A DNA stretch of 54,347 nt from an uncultured Alphaproteobacteria bacterium (GTDB lineage Bacteria > Pseudomonadota > Alphaproteobacteria > Micropepsales > Micropepsaceae). This document shows positions 19,460-28,274 of the stretch, one piece after another; positions within the stretch are counted from its first letter, which is position 1, and every line of letters starts with the position of its first letter. The DNA is taken from positions 1-54,347 of the forward strand of contig CAIOFO010000027.1 in NCBI GenBank assembly GCA_903857685.1. Reading direction: 5' to 3'. The translations under genes were made by a program, and so were the position numbers. The notes below the pieces were generated by a model, which was given only the letters and a program-made list of their open reading frames with translations, was not told the origin of the DNA and made no database searches.

Positions 19460-20929
19460 ATGTCATCCGCCGCCGCCCCCGAAATCAACAAGCAGACCAA
19501 GGAAACCGTCGCCGCGCTGGGTGAGAAGTACAAATACGGCTTCGTCACCGACATCGAGATGACCCGCGCCCCCAAGGGCCTGTCGGAAGACACGGTGCGC
19601 TACATCTCCGCCGCCAAGAACGAGCCGGACTGGATGCTGGAATGGCGGCTCGCCGCCTATCGCCGCTGGGTGCAGATGAAGGAGCCCGACTGGGCGCGGG
19701 TGCATTACCCCAGGATCGATTACCAGAACGCCTATTATTACGCCGCGCCCAAGAATACGCCGCTGAAGAAATCGCTGGATGAAGTCGATCCCAAGCTGCT
19801 TGAGACCTACAACAAGCTGGGCATTCCGCTGAACGAACAGATGGCGCTGGCCGGCGTGGCGGTGGATGCGGTGTTCGATTCGGTTTCCGTCGCCACCACC
19901 TTCACGGACAAGCTGAACGAGGCGGGCGTGATCTTCTGTCCGATCTCCGAAGCCATCCGCGACTATCCCGATATGGTGCGCAAGTATTTGGGTACCGTGG
20001 TTCCAGTGAGCGACAATTTCTTCGCCACGTTGAATTCGGCGGTTTTCTCCGACGGCACCTTCGTCTATGTGCCCAAGGGCGTGCGCTGCCCGATGGAGCT
20101 GTCCACTTACTTCCGCATCAATGCCAGCGAGACCGGCCAGTTCGAGCGCACCCTGATCGTGGCCGAGGAAGGCTCCTACGTCTCATACCTGGAAGGCTGC
20201 ACCGCCCCCAAGCGCGACGAGAACCAGCTGCATGCCGCGGTGGTCGAGCTGGTGGCGCTGGAAGCCGCCGAGATCAAATATTCCACGGTGCAGAACTGGT
20301 ATCCCGGCGACGAAAACGGCTTGGGCGGCATCTACAACTTCGTCACCAAGCGCGGCGATTGCCGCGGCGACCGTTCCAAGATTTCCTGGACCCAGGTGGA
20401 AACCGGCTCGGCCATCACCTGGAAATATCCCAGCTGCATCCTGCGTGGCGACGATTCGGTAGGCGAATTTTATTCCATCGCCATCGCCAACCATTACCAG
20501 CAGGCCGATACCGGCACCAAGATGATCCATCTGGGCAAGAACACCCGCTCCCGCATCATCTCCAAGGGCATCAGTGCCGGCAGGGCGCAGAACACTTATC
20601 GCGGGCTGGTCAGCGTCCATGCCAGAGCGGAAAACGCCCGCAACTTCACCCAGTGCGATTCCCTGCTGATGGGCGGGCAGTGCGGCGCCCATACCGTGCC
20701 CTATATCGAAAGCCGCAATTCCAGCGCGCGCATCGAGCATGAAGCCACCACCTCGAAAATCGCCGAAGACCAGCTGTTCTATTGCCAGGCGCGCGGGTTG
20801 GGCGCGGAAGAAGCGGTGGCGCTGATCGTCAACGGCTTCTGCAAGGAAGTGCTGCAGCAGCTGCCGATGGAATTCGCGGTGGAAGCGCAGAAACTGGTCG
20901 GTATTTCTCTGGAAGGTTCCGTGGGTTAG
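19460..20929 (+). CDS. sufB: Fe-S cluster assembly protein SufB
   Basis: Scaffold subunit of the SufBC2D complex on which new clusters form. The product has 489 residues. Typical stretches are [39 protein letters not shown], and the C-terminal [17 protein letters not shown]. Cysteines and Glu in the C-terminal helix region match the family. The start is ATG 19460, three bases after the desulfurase stop. Confidence 0.96.
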   Translation: MSSAAAPEINKQTKETVAALGEKYKYGFVTDIEMTRAPKGLSEDTVRYISAAKNEPDWMLEWRLAAYRRWVQMKEPDWARVHYPRIDYQNAYYYAAPKNTPLKKSLDEVDPKLLETYNKLGIPLNEQMALAGVAVDAVFDSVSVATTFTDKLNEAGVIFCPISEAIRDYPDMVRKYLGTVVPVSDNFFATLNSAVFSDGTFVYVPKGVRCPMELSTYFRINASETGQFERTLIVAEEGSYVSYLEGCTAPKRDENQLHAAVVELVALEAAEIKYSTVQNWYPGDENGLGGIYNFVTKRGDCRGDRSKISWTQVETGSAITWKYPSCILRGDDSVGEFYSIAIANHYQQADTGTKMIHLGKNTRSRIISKGISAGRAQNTYRGLVSVHARAENARNFTQCDSLLMGGQCGAHTVPYIESRNSSARIEHEATTSKIAEDQLFYCQARGLGAEEAVALIVNGFCKEVLQQLPMEFAVEAQKLVGISLEGSVG

Positions 20930-20931
20930 TC

Positions 20932-21681
20932 ATGCTTGAGATCAAGAATCTGCACGTGTCCATCGGCGGCAAGGAAATCCTCAAGGGGCTGAACCTGTCC
21001 ATCACCGCCGGCCAGGTGCATGCCATCATGGGTCCCAATGGTTCGGGCAAGTCCACGCTGTCTTATGTGCTGGCGGGCCGCGCCGGTTACGACATCACGC
21101 AAGGCTCCATCACCTATAACGGCGAAGACCTTGGCGCCCTGCCGCCGGAAGCCCGCGCCGCCAAGGGCGTATTCCTGGCGATGCAGTATCCGGTGGAGAT
21201 TCCCGGTGTCACCACCATGATGTTCCTGAAAAGCGCCCTCAACGCCCAGCGCCGGGCGCGCGGTGAATCCGAACTGGACGCCATCGGTGTGCTGAAAACC
21301 GTGCGCCGCAAGGCCGCTGCCCTGAATGTCTCGGAAGAAATGCTCAAGCGCGCTCTCAATGTCGGTTTTTCCGGCGGCGAGAAAAAGCGGCTGGAGATTC
21401 TGCAGATGTCGCTGTTCGAGCCCAAGCTGGCGATCCTGGATGAAACCGATTCCGGCCTCGACATCGATGCCCTCAAGCTGGTGGCTGAAGGCGTCAATGC
21501 CCTGCGCGATCCCGCCCGCGCCATGCTGGTGATCACGCATTACCAGCGCCTGCTCGATTATATCGTGCCCGACCGCATTCATGTGCTGGCCGGCGGCCGC
21601 ATTGTCGCCGAAGGCGGCAAGGAGCTGGCGCTGGAACTGGAAGCCAAGGGCTATGACCAGATCGTGAAGGACGCGGCGTGA
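20932..21681 (+). CDS. sufC: Fe-S cluster assembly ATPase SufC
   Basis: ABC-type ATPase that drives shape change of the SufBCD scaffold. The product has 249 residues from ATG 20932. Walker A is GPNGSGKST, the ABC signature FSGGEKKRLEI, Walker B LAILDETDSGLD. It begins two bases after the sufB stop, and its TGA overlaps the GTG start of sufD. Confidence 0.96.
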   Translation: MLEIKNLHVSIGGKEILKGLNLSITAGQVHAIMGPNGSGKSTLSYVLAGRAGYDITQGSITYNGEDLGALPPEARAAKGVFLAMQYPVEIPGVTTMMFLKSALNAQRRARGESELDAIGVLKTVRRKAAALNVSEEMLKRALNVGFSGGEKKRLEILQMSLFEPKLAILDETDSGLDIDALKLVAEGVNALRDPARAMLVITHYQRLLDYIVPDRIHVLAGGRIVAEGGKELALELEAKGYDQIVKDAA

Positions 21682-22772
21682 AAACGGCTCTTGCCCCTGC
21701 ACGCCGTGAACAGGCCGCCTCGCATTTTCGGGCGATTGGCATCCCCACGCGTCGGGTCGAGGAATGGAAATATTCCGACCTGGCCAAGGCGCTGGGCGAT
21801 ACCGCCTTCAGCCAGGACACCGCCCGCTGGAAGCTGGGCAAGCTGCCCGCCGGGGTCGAAATGTTCGACCTGGCGGAGGCCAACGCGCCGGACTGGGTCA
21901 GGACGCATTTGGGCAGCCTGAAGGAAACCGCCCTCAGCGCCGCTTCGTTGGCCTATGCCGATGGCGGCGTGGCGCTGCGTGTGACGGGCGCGGTGGAAAC
22001 CCCACTCGAAATCGAATTTTCCGGCAAGGGCAATCTGCGCGCTCTTGTCGTGCTGGAGAAAAATTCCGCCCTTACCCTGGTGGAAAAAGCCAACGGCGAT
22101 GATCAGCGCAATGTCGGGGTCGAAATCCTCCTGGGTGCCAACGCCCGACTGCATCATGTCCGCATCGCCCGCGCGAACGCGGCAGTACATATTGAAGAAG
22201 TGGCGATGACGCTGGCGCGCGACGCCATCTACAATGCCCATTATGCCAGCTTCGGGGCTACGCTTTCCCGCCTGGAGCTGGATATCGCGCTGGAAGGGCA
22301 GGGTGCCCAGGCGCATCTGTCCGGCGTGTCGGTGCTTTCGGGCGAGGCCCATGCCGACATCACCACCCGCATCAGCCATGCGGTTGGCAACACCCAGTCC
22401 ACCCAGCTGTTCAAGAAAGTGGCGGGCGGCAAAAGCCGCGCCGTCTATCAGGGCAAGGTGACGGTGGCGCAGGGCGCCGACGGTTCCGACAGCCGCCAGA
22501 CCGCCAAAGCGCTGCTGCTGGGCGACCGGGCCGAAGCCGATCTCAAGCCCGAGCTTGAGATTTTCGCCGACGACGTCAAATGCGCCCATGGCGCGGCGGT
22601 GGGCGATCTGGACGCGGATTCGCTGTTCTATCTGCGCGCCCGCGGCATCCCCGAAAGCGACGCCCGCGATCTTCTGATCCACGCCTTCCTGGAAGACGCC
22701 ATGGCCGGCATCGTTCGTTCCGACCTGCGCGACCAGGTCCGCGCCGCGGTCAATGAGGCGCTGGCGTCATGA
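21678..22772 (+). CDS. sufD: Fe-S cluster assembly protein SufD
   Basis: SufB paralogue and partner in the SufBC2D scaffold. The product has 364 residues. RRVEEWKYSDLAKAL at the N-terminus and the C-terminal DVKCAHGAAVGDLDADSLFY and RGIPESDARDLLIHAF stretches are diagnostic; the Cys/His pair lies in KCAHG. The start is GTG 21678, overlapping the sufC stop by four bases (GTGA). The stop overlaps the sufS ATG. Confidence 0.95.
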   Translation: MKTALAPARREQAASHFRAIGIPTRRVEEWKYSDLAKALGDTAFSQDTARWKLGKLPAGVEMFDLAEANAPDWVRTHLGSLKETALSAASLAYADGGVALRVTGAVETPLEIEFSGKGNLRALVVLEKNSALTLVEKANGDDQRNVGVEILLGANARLHHVRIARANAAVHIEEVAMTLARDAIYNAHYASFGATLSRLELDIALEGQGAQAHLSGVSVLSGEAHADITTRISHAVGNTQSTQLFKKVAGGKSRAVYQGKVTVAQGADGSDSRQTAKALLLGDRAEADLKPELEIFADDVKCAHGAAVGDLDADSLFYLRARGIPESDARDLLIHAFLEDAMAGIVRSDLRDQVRAAVNEALAS

Positions 22773-24016
22773 CGGCACAGGTAAAAATCGTTCCGGGTTT
22801 CGATGCCGCCAAGGCGCGGGCCGATTTCCCCATCCTGTCGCGCCAGGTGCATGGCAAGCCACTGGTCTATCTCGACAGCGGCGCCTCGGCCCAGAAGCCG
22901 CGTGTGGTGCTGGATGCGATGAACGAATTCGCCCGTACCAACTACGCCAATGTCCATCGCGGCGTGCATTATCTGTCGGGCGCCGCCACCGATGCCTATG
23001 AAGCCGCCCGCCGCACCGTGCAGAAATTCGTGAACGCCGCCCGCGAAGACGAAATCGTCTTCACCAAGGGCGGCACCGAGGCCATCAACCTGGTGTCCTA
23101 TTCCTTCCTCGCCCCCGCCATCCATCCGGGCGACGAGATTGTGCTTTCGGTGATGGAGCATCATTCCAACATCGTGCCCTGGCATTTCCTGCGCGAACGC
23201 CAGGGCGCGGTGCTGCGCTGGGTGGATGTGCGCGACGATGGCAGCCTCGATATCGAGGCGCTGGACGCCGCCATCACGCCCAAAACCAAACTGATCGCCA
23301 TCACCCATATGTCCAATGTCCTGGGCACGGTGACGCCGCTGGCTGAGATCGTCGCCCGCGCCCATGCCAAGGGGGTGCCGGTGCTGGCCGATGGAGCGCA
23401 AGGCGCCGTGCACGAAATCGTCGATGTGCAGGCGCTGGATATCGATTTCTATGCCCTGACCGGCCACAAGCTTTATGGCCCCACCGGCATCGGCGCGCTT
23501 TACGCCAAGAGGAAGCATCTGAGGGCGATGCGCCCGTTCAACGGCGGCGGCGAAATGATCCGCGAAGTCACCCGTGATATCGTCACCTATGCCGATCCGC
23601 CGGCGCGGTTCGAGGCGGGCACCCCGCCGATCATCGAGGCGGTGGGCCTGGCGGCGGCGATGGATTACCTCAGCGGCTTCGACCGCGCCGCCGTCCGGGC
23701 GCATGAGCATGACCTTTATGCCTATGCCCGCCAGGCGGTTGGCGAATTGAATTGGGTTCGGGTGATCGGCGACGCGCCGGGCAAGGGCGCGATACTTTCT
23801 TTTGAGGCGGAGGGGATGCATGCCCACGATGTCGCCACCATATTGGACAGGGAAGGCGTGGCGGTGCGGGCCGGGCATCACTGCGCCCAGGTCCTGATGG
23901 AGCGGTTCGGCGTGGCTTCCACCACCCGCGCCAGTTTCGGCTTGTACAACAACCGCTCCGATGTGGACACGCTGCTGGCGGGTCTCACCAAGGCGCGGGA
24001 GATTTTGGGATCGTGA
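22769..24016 (+). CDS. sufS: Cysteine desulfurase SufS
   Basis: Group II PLP desulfurase that hands persulfide to SufU. The product has 415 residues. The PLP lysine is in YALTGHKLYGPTGIGALY and the catalytic Cys in RAGHHCAQVLMERF. The N-terminal VYLDSGASAQKPRVVLDAM and NVHRGVHYLS are typical. The start ATG overlaps the sufD stop (ATGA). Confidence 0.96.
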   Translation: MTAQVKIVPGFDAAKARADFPILSRQVHGKPLVYLDSGASAQKPRVVLDAMNEFARTNYANVHRGVHYLSGAATDAYEAARRTVQKFVNAAREDEIVFTKGGTEAINLVSYSFLAPAIHPGDEIVLSVMEHHSNIVPWHFLRERQGAVLRWVDVRDDGSLDIEALDAAITPKTKLIAITHMSNVLGTVTPLAEIVARAHAKGVPVLADGAQGAVHEIVDVQALDIDFYALTGHKLYGPTGIGALYAKRKHLRAMRPFNGGGEMIREVTRDIVTYADPPARFEAGTPPIIEAVGLAAAMDYLSGFDRAAVRAHEHDLYAYARQAVGELNWVRVIGDAPGKGAILSFEAEGMHAHDVATILDREGVAVRAGHHCAQVLMERFGVASTTRASFGLYNNRSDVDTLLAGLTKAREILGS

Positions 24017-24483
24017 TGGATCATTCGCTTCGGGAACTTTACCAGGAAGTCATCCTGGATCATTCGCGCCATCCCCGGCATTTCGGGGTGCTGGAGAACG
24101 CCACCCACAAGGCGGAGGGCTACAATCCGCTGTGCGGCGACAAGGTCCATGTCATGCTGGTGCTGGACAAGGACGGCCGCGTCGCCGACATCAGGTTCAC
24201 CGGCAAGGGCTGCGCCATCAGCCAGGCCTCTGCCTCGATGATGACCGAGATGCTGGCGGGCCGCACTTTGGCCGAAGCGCAGAAGCTTATGGACGGCTTC
24301 ATCCATCTGGTGAAGGGCGAGGAAGCTCCGGGCCTGTCCGCCGACGACCGCGAACATCTGGATGTCATGGCGGGCCTGTCGGAATTTCCCATGCGGGTGA
24401 AATGCGCCACCCTGGCCTGGCACACATTTTCCAATGCCATTGAAGAGGGCGCCATTGCCGCCGCCGAGGGGGCCGCATCATGA
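24016..24483 (+). CDS. sufU: NifU-like sulfur transfer protein SufU
   Basis: Zinc protein that accepts sulfur from SufS. The product has 155 residues from ATG 24016 (GTG 24013 would add one residue). The Zn ligands are visible in NPLCGDKVHV (Cys, Asp), GKGCAISQASASMM (Cys), and MRVKCATLAWHTF (Cys). LYQEVILDHSRHPRHFG is the family N-terminus. It overlaps sufS and sufT at its ends. Confidence 0.93.
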   Translation: MDHSLRELYQEVILDHSRHPRHFGVLENATHKAEGYNPLCGDKVHVMLVLDKDGRVADIRFTGKGCAISQASASMMTEMLAGRTLAEAQKLMDGFIHLVKGEEAPGLSADDREHLDVMAGLSEFPMRVKCATLAWHTFSNAIEEGAIAAAEGAAS

Positions 24484-24842
24484 ATGAACAGGCCCTCAAG
24501 ACCGAGATTGCCTCTTCGGCGCTGTCGCCGGCCGAGCTGGACGATTTCACCACCAAGCTGGTCATCGCCCTCAAGACCGTGTTCGACCCGGAAATCCCGG
24601 TGGACATTTACGAACTCGGGCTTATCTACAAGGTGGATGTCGCGGACAACAAGGATGTCACGGTGGACATGACCCTGACCGCCCCCAACTGCCCGGTGGC
24701 CGGCGAAATGCCCGGCATGGTCAAGAGCGCCGTGGAAACGGTGGAGGGCGTCGGCGCCGTGACGGTGAACATGACCTTCGATCCGCCCTGGACGCCCGAC
24801 CGCATGAGCGAAGAAGCCAAACTTGAATTGAACATGTTCTGA
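24480..24842 (+). CDS. sufT: SUF maturation protein SufT (DUF59/MIP18 family)
   Basis: A 120-residue DUF59 protein thought to help deliver Fe-S clusters to target proteins. VFDPEIPVDIYELGLIYKV and TLTAPNCPVAGEMPGMV (with the conserved Cys) are diagnostic, and it ends WTPDRMSEEAKLELNMF. The start ATG overlaps the sufU stop (ATGA). The TGA overlaps the sufA ATG (TGATG). Confidence 0.94.
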   Translation: MNEQALKTEIASSALSPAELDDFTTKLVIALKTVFDPEIPVDIYELGLIYKVDVADNKDVTVDMTLTAPNCPVAGEMPGMVKSAVETVEGVGAVTVNMTFDPPWTPDRMSEEAKLELNMF

Positions 24843-25225
24843 TGGACAAGCAGATTCCAACCCCGCGCCGCAGGGAGCGCCCCAAGCCGTTCCGCCTGAC
24901 CGATGCGGCGGCGCTCCGCCTGAACGAGATCATGCGCGAAGCGGAAGGCAGATATCTGGGCGTGCGGGTCGGCGTCACCAATGGCGGCTGCGCCGGCATG
25001 GCCTATACGATGAATTACGCCGAAACCACCGATCCCCTGGACGAAGTGATGGAAGACCGGGGGGTGAAGATCTTCATCGCGCCCAAGGCCATCCTGTTCC
25101 TGATCGGCACCGAACTGGATTTCGAAACCACCAAGCTGGGGTCGCGCTTTACGTTCAAGAATCCGAACCAGACGGCAGCGTGTGGATGTGGGGAGTCGGT
25201 TTCAATAACACCGGCCTCCGCCTGA
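24842..25225 (+). CDS. sufA: A-type Fe-S carrier SufA (HesB/IscA family) with replaced 3' end
   Basis: Carries assembled clusters to apoproteins. The product has 127 residues with the three cluster cysteines Cys50 (TNGGCAGMAY), Cys114 and Cys116 (AACGCGES), so it looks functional. The last ~20 codons use bases unlike the rest of the operon (TGT GGA TGT GGG, TCA ATA ACA). A second copy of the same C-terminal peptide, with native codon use, lies at 25327-25395 and overlaps the start of the next gene. The present 3' end is therefore probably foreign and the native one displaced. Confidence 0.93.
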   Translation: MDKQIPTPRRRERPKPFRLTDAAALRLNEIMREAEGRYLGVRVGVTNGGCAGMAYTMNYAETTDPLDEVMEDRGVKIFIAPKAILFLIGTELDFETTKLGSRFTFKNPNQTAACGCGESVSITPASA

Positions 25226-25326
25226 TGTCCCGTCTGATCGGATTCCCGGCCCTTCGCCCTCGCTTCGGGCGTTCGTCGCTTTCGCAGGTCCACTGGACCT
25301 GCTCACGCGCTATGCGCGCCGCTCCT
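25226..25326. mobile_element. Remnant or mini-element inserted at the 3' end of sufA
   Basis: 101 bp with no gene between two coding copies of the sufA C-terminus. Most of it is a family A palindromic repeat (25251-25325). The 8-base word AACCAGAC occurs in both flanking copies (25166-25173 and 25333-25340), 167 bp apart, and may mark the exchange site. It could be the leftover of a larger integrated element or a small non-autonomous element. Evidence is structural only. Confidence 0.55.
25251..25325. repeat. Palindromic repeat, family A copy 2
   Basis: Same layout as copies at 8081 and 36756: CCTTCGCCCTCGCTTCGGGC, GTTCGTCGCTT, a perfect hairpin GCAGGTCCACTGGACCTGC at 25284-25302, and a right arm ending CGCTCCTC. 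The hairpin stem differs from copy 1 by paired changes. It separates sufA from the tfoX-like gene and may terminate or stabilise the operon mRNA. Confidence 0.75.
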
Positions 25327-25395
25327 CACCCCAACCAGACCGCGGCCTGCGGCTGCGGTGAAAGCGTTTCCATCACGCCCGCCGCCGGTAACTAA
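25327..25395 (+). pseudogene. Displaced native 3' end of sufA
   Basis: Twenty-three codons reading PNQTAACGCGESVSITPA then AGN and TAA. The first 18 residues are identical to the C-terminus of intact sufA, yet nearly every third codon position differs. Codon use here (GCG GCC TGC GGC TGC GGT) fits the operon. Its TAA overlaps the ATG of the next gene (TAATG), continuing the overlap pattern of the operon. It has no start of its own. Confidence 0.8.
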
Positions 25396-25805
25396 TGGCC
25401 CCCAAGGCCGATCCCCACCGTTTCGATGACCTTTTCGCCGAATTCGGCCGGATTGAATTGCGCCGCATGTTCGGCGGCGAGGGGATTTATGCGAACGACA
25501 CCATGTTCGGGCTGGTGGTGGACGACCGCATCTATTTCAAGACCGACGACGCGACGCGCGTCGCCTATGTCGCCGAGCACTGCGATCCCTTCACCTATAT
25601 GAAGAAGGGCAAGCGCACCTCTTTGTCCTATTTCGCCATTCCCGAGCGGCTATATGACGAGCCGGAGGAGTTGGCGGCGTGGGCCGGTAAGGCGTTTGGT
25701 GTTGCAAAAACCAAGCAGGCGGGCGCAAGGAAAAGCAAGACGCGGGCGCATGCGGCTGCGCTGGGAACGCCGAAGAAACCGCCCCGGCCGTCAAGAAAGA
25801 ATTGA
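25395..25805 (+). CDS. TfoX N-terminal domain protein
   Basis: A 136-residue protein with a TfoX_N domain at about residues 5-100 (FAEFGRIELRRMFGGEGIYA; LVVDDRIYFKTDD; YMKKGKRTSLSYFAIPERL). TfoX in other bacteria is linked to competence control, but small stand-alone TfoX_N proteins are of unknown role. The C-terminus is Lys/Arg-rich. ATG 25395 overlaps the displaced sufA stop, so the gene was originally coupled to the SUF operon and is now separated from functional sufA by about 170 bp. Confidence 0.85.
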   Translation: MAPKADPHRFDDLFAEFGRIELRRMFGGEGIYANDTMFGLVVDDRIYFKTDDATRVAYVAEHCDPFTYMKKGKRTSLSYFAIPERLYDEPEELAAWAGKAFGVAKTKQAGARKSKTRAHAAALGTPKKPPRPSRKN

Positions 25806-25812
25806 TGCGGCG

Positions 25813-26511
25813 TCAGCAGGCCGCCGCCAACGGCGCGGCGCAGGCGATGCGCGTCATCTGGGCCAGGCTGCGGACCTTGAGCTTGCGGCGGATATTTCTG
25901 CGATGAATCTCGATGGTGCGGGGTGAAATGCCCAGGGTAAAGGCCGCGTCCTTGCTGGTGCGGCCGGCAACCAGTTCGTCGAAAACCCGGTGTTCACGCG
26001 GACTGAGCAAAGCCAGCTGCTGCTGCGCCCATGTTTCGCCCGCCCTTGTATTGTCGGCATCCAGGCTGATCGCCACCGCCCGCCTCACCGCGCCCAGGAT
26101 CTCCGCGACATCGAATGGCTTTTCCAGCACATCCAGCGCTCCGCCTCGGAAGCCGCGCAGCACCATCGCCAGATTGCCATGGCCGGTAATGATGATCACC
26201 GGCAGGTCGATTTTGCGCGTGGCCAGCTCGGCCTGCAATGCCAGCCCGTCCATCCCCGGCATGCGCATGTCGGTAATCAGGCATTTGGCGTCCGGGCTCA
26301 GGCCGGCGAGGCAATCCTCGGCCGACATATAGGCCTTGACCCGGTATCCCGAAACTTCCAGCAGGTCCTGCAGGCAATTGCGAACCCCGTTATTGTCATC
26401 AACCACCAAAACCAGCGCGGGATCGGTCATGAGGGGCTGTGCGTGGCTATCGGCGCCGCGCGGCAGGGCCTTGGCGGGAATCCTGGCAGGTAATGCAACA
26501 GGCATGGGCAT
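25813..26511 (-). CDS. FixJ-like response regulator (receiver + LuxR HTH)
   Basis: Two-component transcription factor. The product has 232 residues: an N-terminal extension (1-27), a receiver domain with LVVDDN, phospho-acceptor Asp81 in LITDMRMPGMDGL and the Lys in LEKPFDV, and a C-terminal LuxR-type HTH (LSPREHRVFDELVAG; SPRTIEIHRRNIRRKL). ATG 26511 has AAGAGG upstream. The internal ATG 26430 matches the usual receiver start but lacks a ribosome site. No sensor kinase lies beside it, so the partner is unknown. It ends eight bases past the convergent tfoX-like gene. Confidence 0.9.
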   Translation of the reverse strand: MPMPVALPARIPAKALPRGADSHAQPLMTDPALVLVVDDNNGVRNCLQDLLEVSGYRVKAYMSAEDCLAGLSPDAKCLITDMRMPGMDGLALQAELATRKIDLPVIIITGHGNLAMVLRGFRGGALDVLEKPFDVAEILGAVRRAVAISLDADNTRAGETWAQQQLALLSPREHRVFDELVAGRTSKDAAFTLGISPRTIEIHRRNIRRKLKVRSLAQMTRIACAAPLAAAC

Positions 26512-26564
26512 GGCGCACCTCTTGGGCGGGGGAATCGCAGACTGAAAAATCTCACTTTAAAAAT

Positions 26565-26660
26565 AACAAGGCGCGATCAAAAAAACACGATCGCGGGAAC
26601 TCTCAACAAGGCAGGGGCGGGAAGGCCAGATTGGCCCCCTATGATAGTCAATGCCTTGTT
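26565..26660. promoter_or_regulatory. Repeated operator-like words in the FixJ-like/MFS divergent region
   Basis: AACAAGGC occurs at 26565-26572 and 26605-26612 and as its complement GCCTTGTT at 26653-26660. A separate dyad CGCGATC/GATCGCG lies at 26572-26595. Between a regulator and an efflux pump gene such words may be operators. Function is inferred. Confidence 0.4.
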
Positions 26661-26743
26661 AAGCATTTCGATCCACAGCGGCGGGAAAGAGCGCCCACTG
26701 CCGCCTGTCCGCGTGTTTGTGAGAAGCGGGTCCGGCGTTACAA

Positions 26744-28216
26744 ATGTCGGTCGAGTCGCTCAAAGTTCCCTGGAAAGACGGACTTTTGCCCGCCACATCA
26801 CCCGCCCGTCCCAAGCTGCCGCTGATAATCCCCCTGATCGTGGCCATGGCGTTCCTGATGGAGCAGCTGGATGCCACCATCATCACCACCGCGGTTCCCG
26901 ATATCGGGCGCAGCCTTTCCGTCACGCCGGTGCAGATGAGCCTGGCGGTGGCCGCCTATGTGCTGGCGGTTGCGGTCTTCATTCCGGTCAGCGGCTGGTT
27001 TGCCGATCGTTTCGGGGCGCGGCGGGTCTTCGTGGCGGCACTGGCGGTATTCACCATCGGCTCGGCCCTGTGCGGCTTGGCGCAGAATTTTCCCATGCTG
27101 GTGGCGATGCGCGTGGTGCAGGGGCTGGGCGGGGCGATGATGACGCCCGTGGGGCGGCTGATCCTGCTGCGCAGTTTTCCCCGTTCCGAGCTGATGACGG
27201 CGATGACCTACATGACCTTGCCCGCCATCATGGGGCCGGTGTTCGGCCCGCTGCTGGGCGGGGTGATCACCACCTATCTTTCCTGGCGCTGGATCTTCTA
27301 CGTCAATTTGCCGGTGGGGCTGGTCGGCATCCTCCTGGCGCTGCGCTATGTGAAGAATGTCCGCGATCCGGATATACGCAAATTCGACTTTGCCGGTTTC
27401 CTGATGCTGGGCTGCGGGCTGGGGCTGTTCCAGTTCGGGCTTGAAAATGTCAGCCGCCCCGTCATTTCGCTCTCCACCATCGCGGCGACCATCATGGCCG
27501 CCCTGGCGCTGCTGGCCGGTTTCGGCTTTTACGCCAGGACAAGGGCGGCGCCGGCGGTGGATTTGACCCTGTTCCGGATGCGCACCTTCAGGGTGGGGAC
27601 GCTGGCGGGCGGGCTTTGCCGGGTGGGGATGAACGGCGTGCCCTTCCTGTTGCCGCTGATGCTGCAGGTGGGCTTCGGTCTCACGCCCATCGCCTCGGGC
27701 TCGATCACCTTCATCGGTTCGGTGGGCGCGGTATTGGTCCGTACACTGATCGGTCCGCTGTTGCGCCGCCATGGCTATCGCCCGGTGCTGGTCGCCAGCG
27801 CCCTTGCCGGGTCGCTCACCCTAGCCACCTTCGCGCTGCTGACGCCCCAGACGCCGCATTGGGTGATCCTGCTGCAGGTGTTCCTGTTCGGATTGACCCG
27901 CTCGTCCCAGTTCATGACCTCCAACACGCTGTCCTATTCGGAGATGCCCGACAGCCATCTCAGCCGCGCCACCAGCCTGGGTGGCGTGCTGCAGCAGCTC
28001 TCCGTCAGCTTCGGCGTCTCGCTGGGCGCCGTGCTGCTCAGCCTGGTCAGCCTGCATTCCCATGCCCTGACGCCGGCGCGGTTTCACGAGGTCTTCCTGC
28101 TGACCGCGATCATCCCGCTTTTGTCGGTGCCGGGCTTCCTGGCGCTCAGGCGCGAAGACGGCATCGGCACCGTCAGCCCGCAAAATGCCGTGGCCCAGGC
28201 GGAAACCCAGGACTAG
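26744..28216 (+). CDS. MFS drug efflux transporter, DHA2 family (EmrB/QacA type)
   Basis: Inner-membrane proton-driven exporter, probably of toxic hydrophobic compounds. The product has 490 residues with about 14 membrane helices. DHA2 motifs are present: LMEQLDATIITTAVPDIGRS in helix 1, WFADRFGARRVF (motif A), and GPVFGPLLGGVI (motif C). The start is ATG 26744. No membrane-fusion partner gene is adjacent, although the EmrA-type partner is often next to emrB, so substrate and complex are uncertain. Confidence 0.9.
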   Translation: MSVESLKVPWKDGLLPATSPARPKLPLIIPLIVAMAFLMEQLDATIITTAVPDIGRSLSVTPVQMSLAVAAYVLAVAVFIPVSGWFADRFGARRVFVAALAVFTIGSALCGLAQNFPMLVAMRVVQGLGGAMMTPVGRLILLRSFPRSELMTAMTYMTLPAIMGPVFGPLLGGVITTYLSWRWIFYVNLPVGLVGILLALRYVKNVRDPDIRKFDFAGFLMLGCGLGLFQFGLENVSRPVISLSTIAATIMAALALLAGFGFYARTRAAPAVDLTLFRMRTFRVGTLAGGLCRVGMNGVPFLLPLMLQVGFGLTPIASGSITFIGSVGAVLVRTLIGPLLRRHGYRPVLVASALAGSLTLATFALLTPQTPHWVILLQVFLFGLTRSSQFMTSNTLSYSEMPDSHLSRATSLGGVLQQLSVSFGVSLGAVLLSLVSLHSHALTPARFHEVFLLTAIIPLLSVPGFLALRREDGIGTVSPQNAVAQAETQD

Positions 28217-28274
28217 GAAATGGACCGCTTTATCGGCAGGTTATCGAACAGCTTCGATTTGGTGGAGCGCCGGC

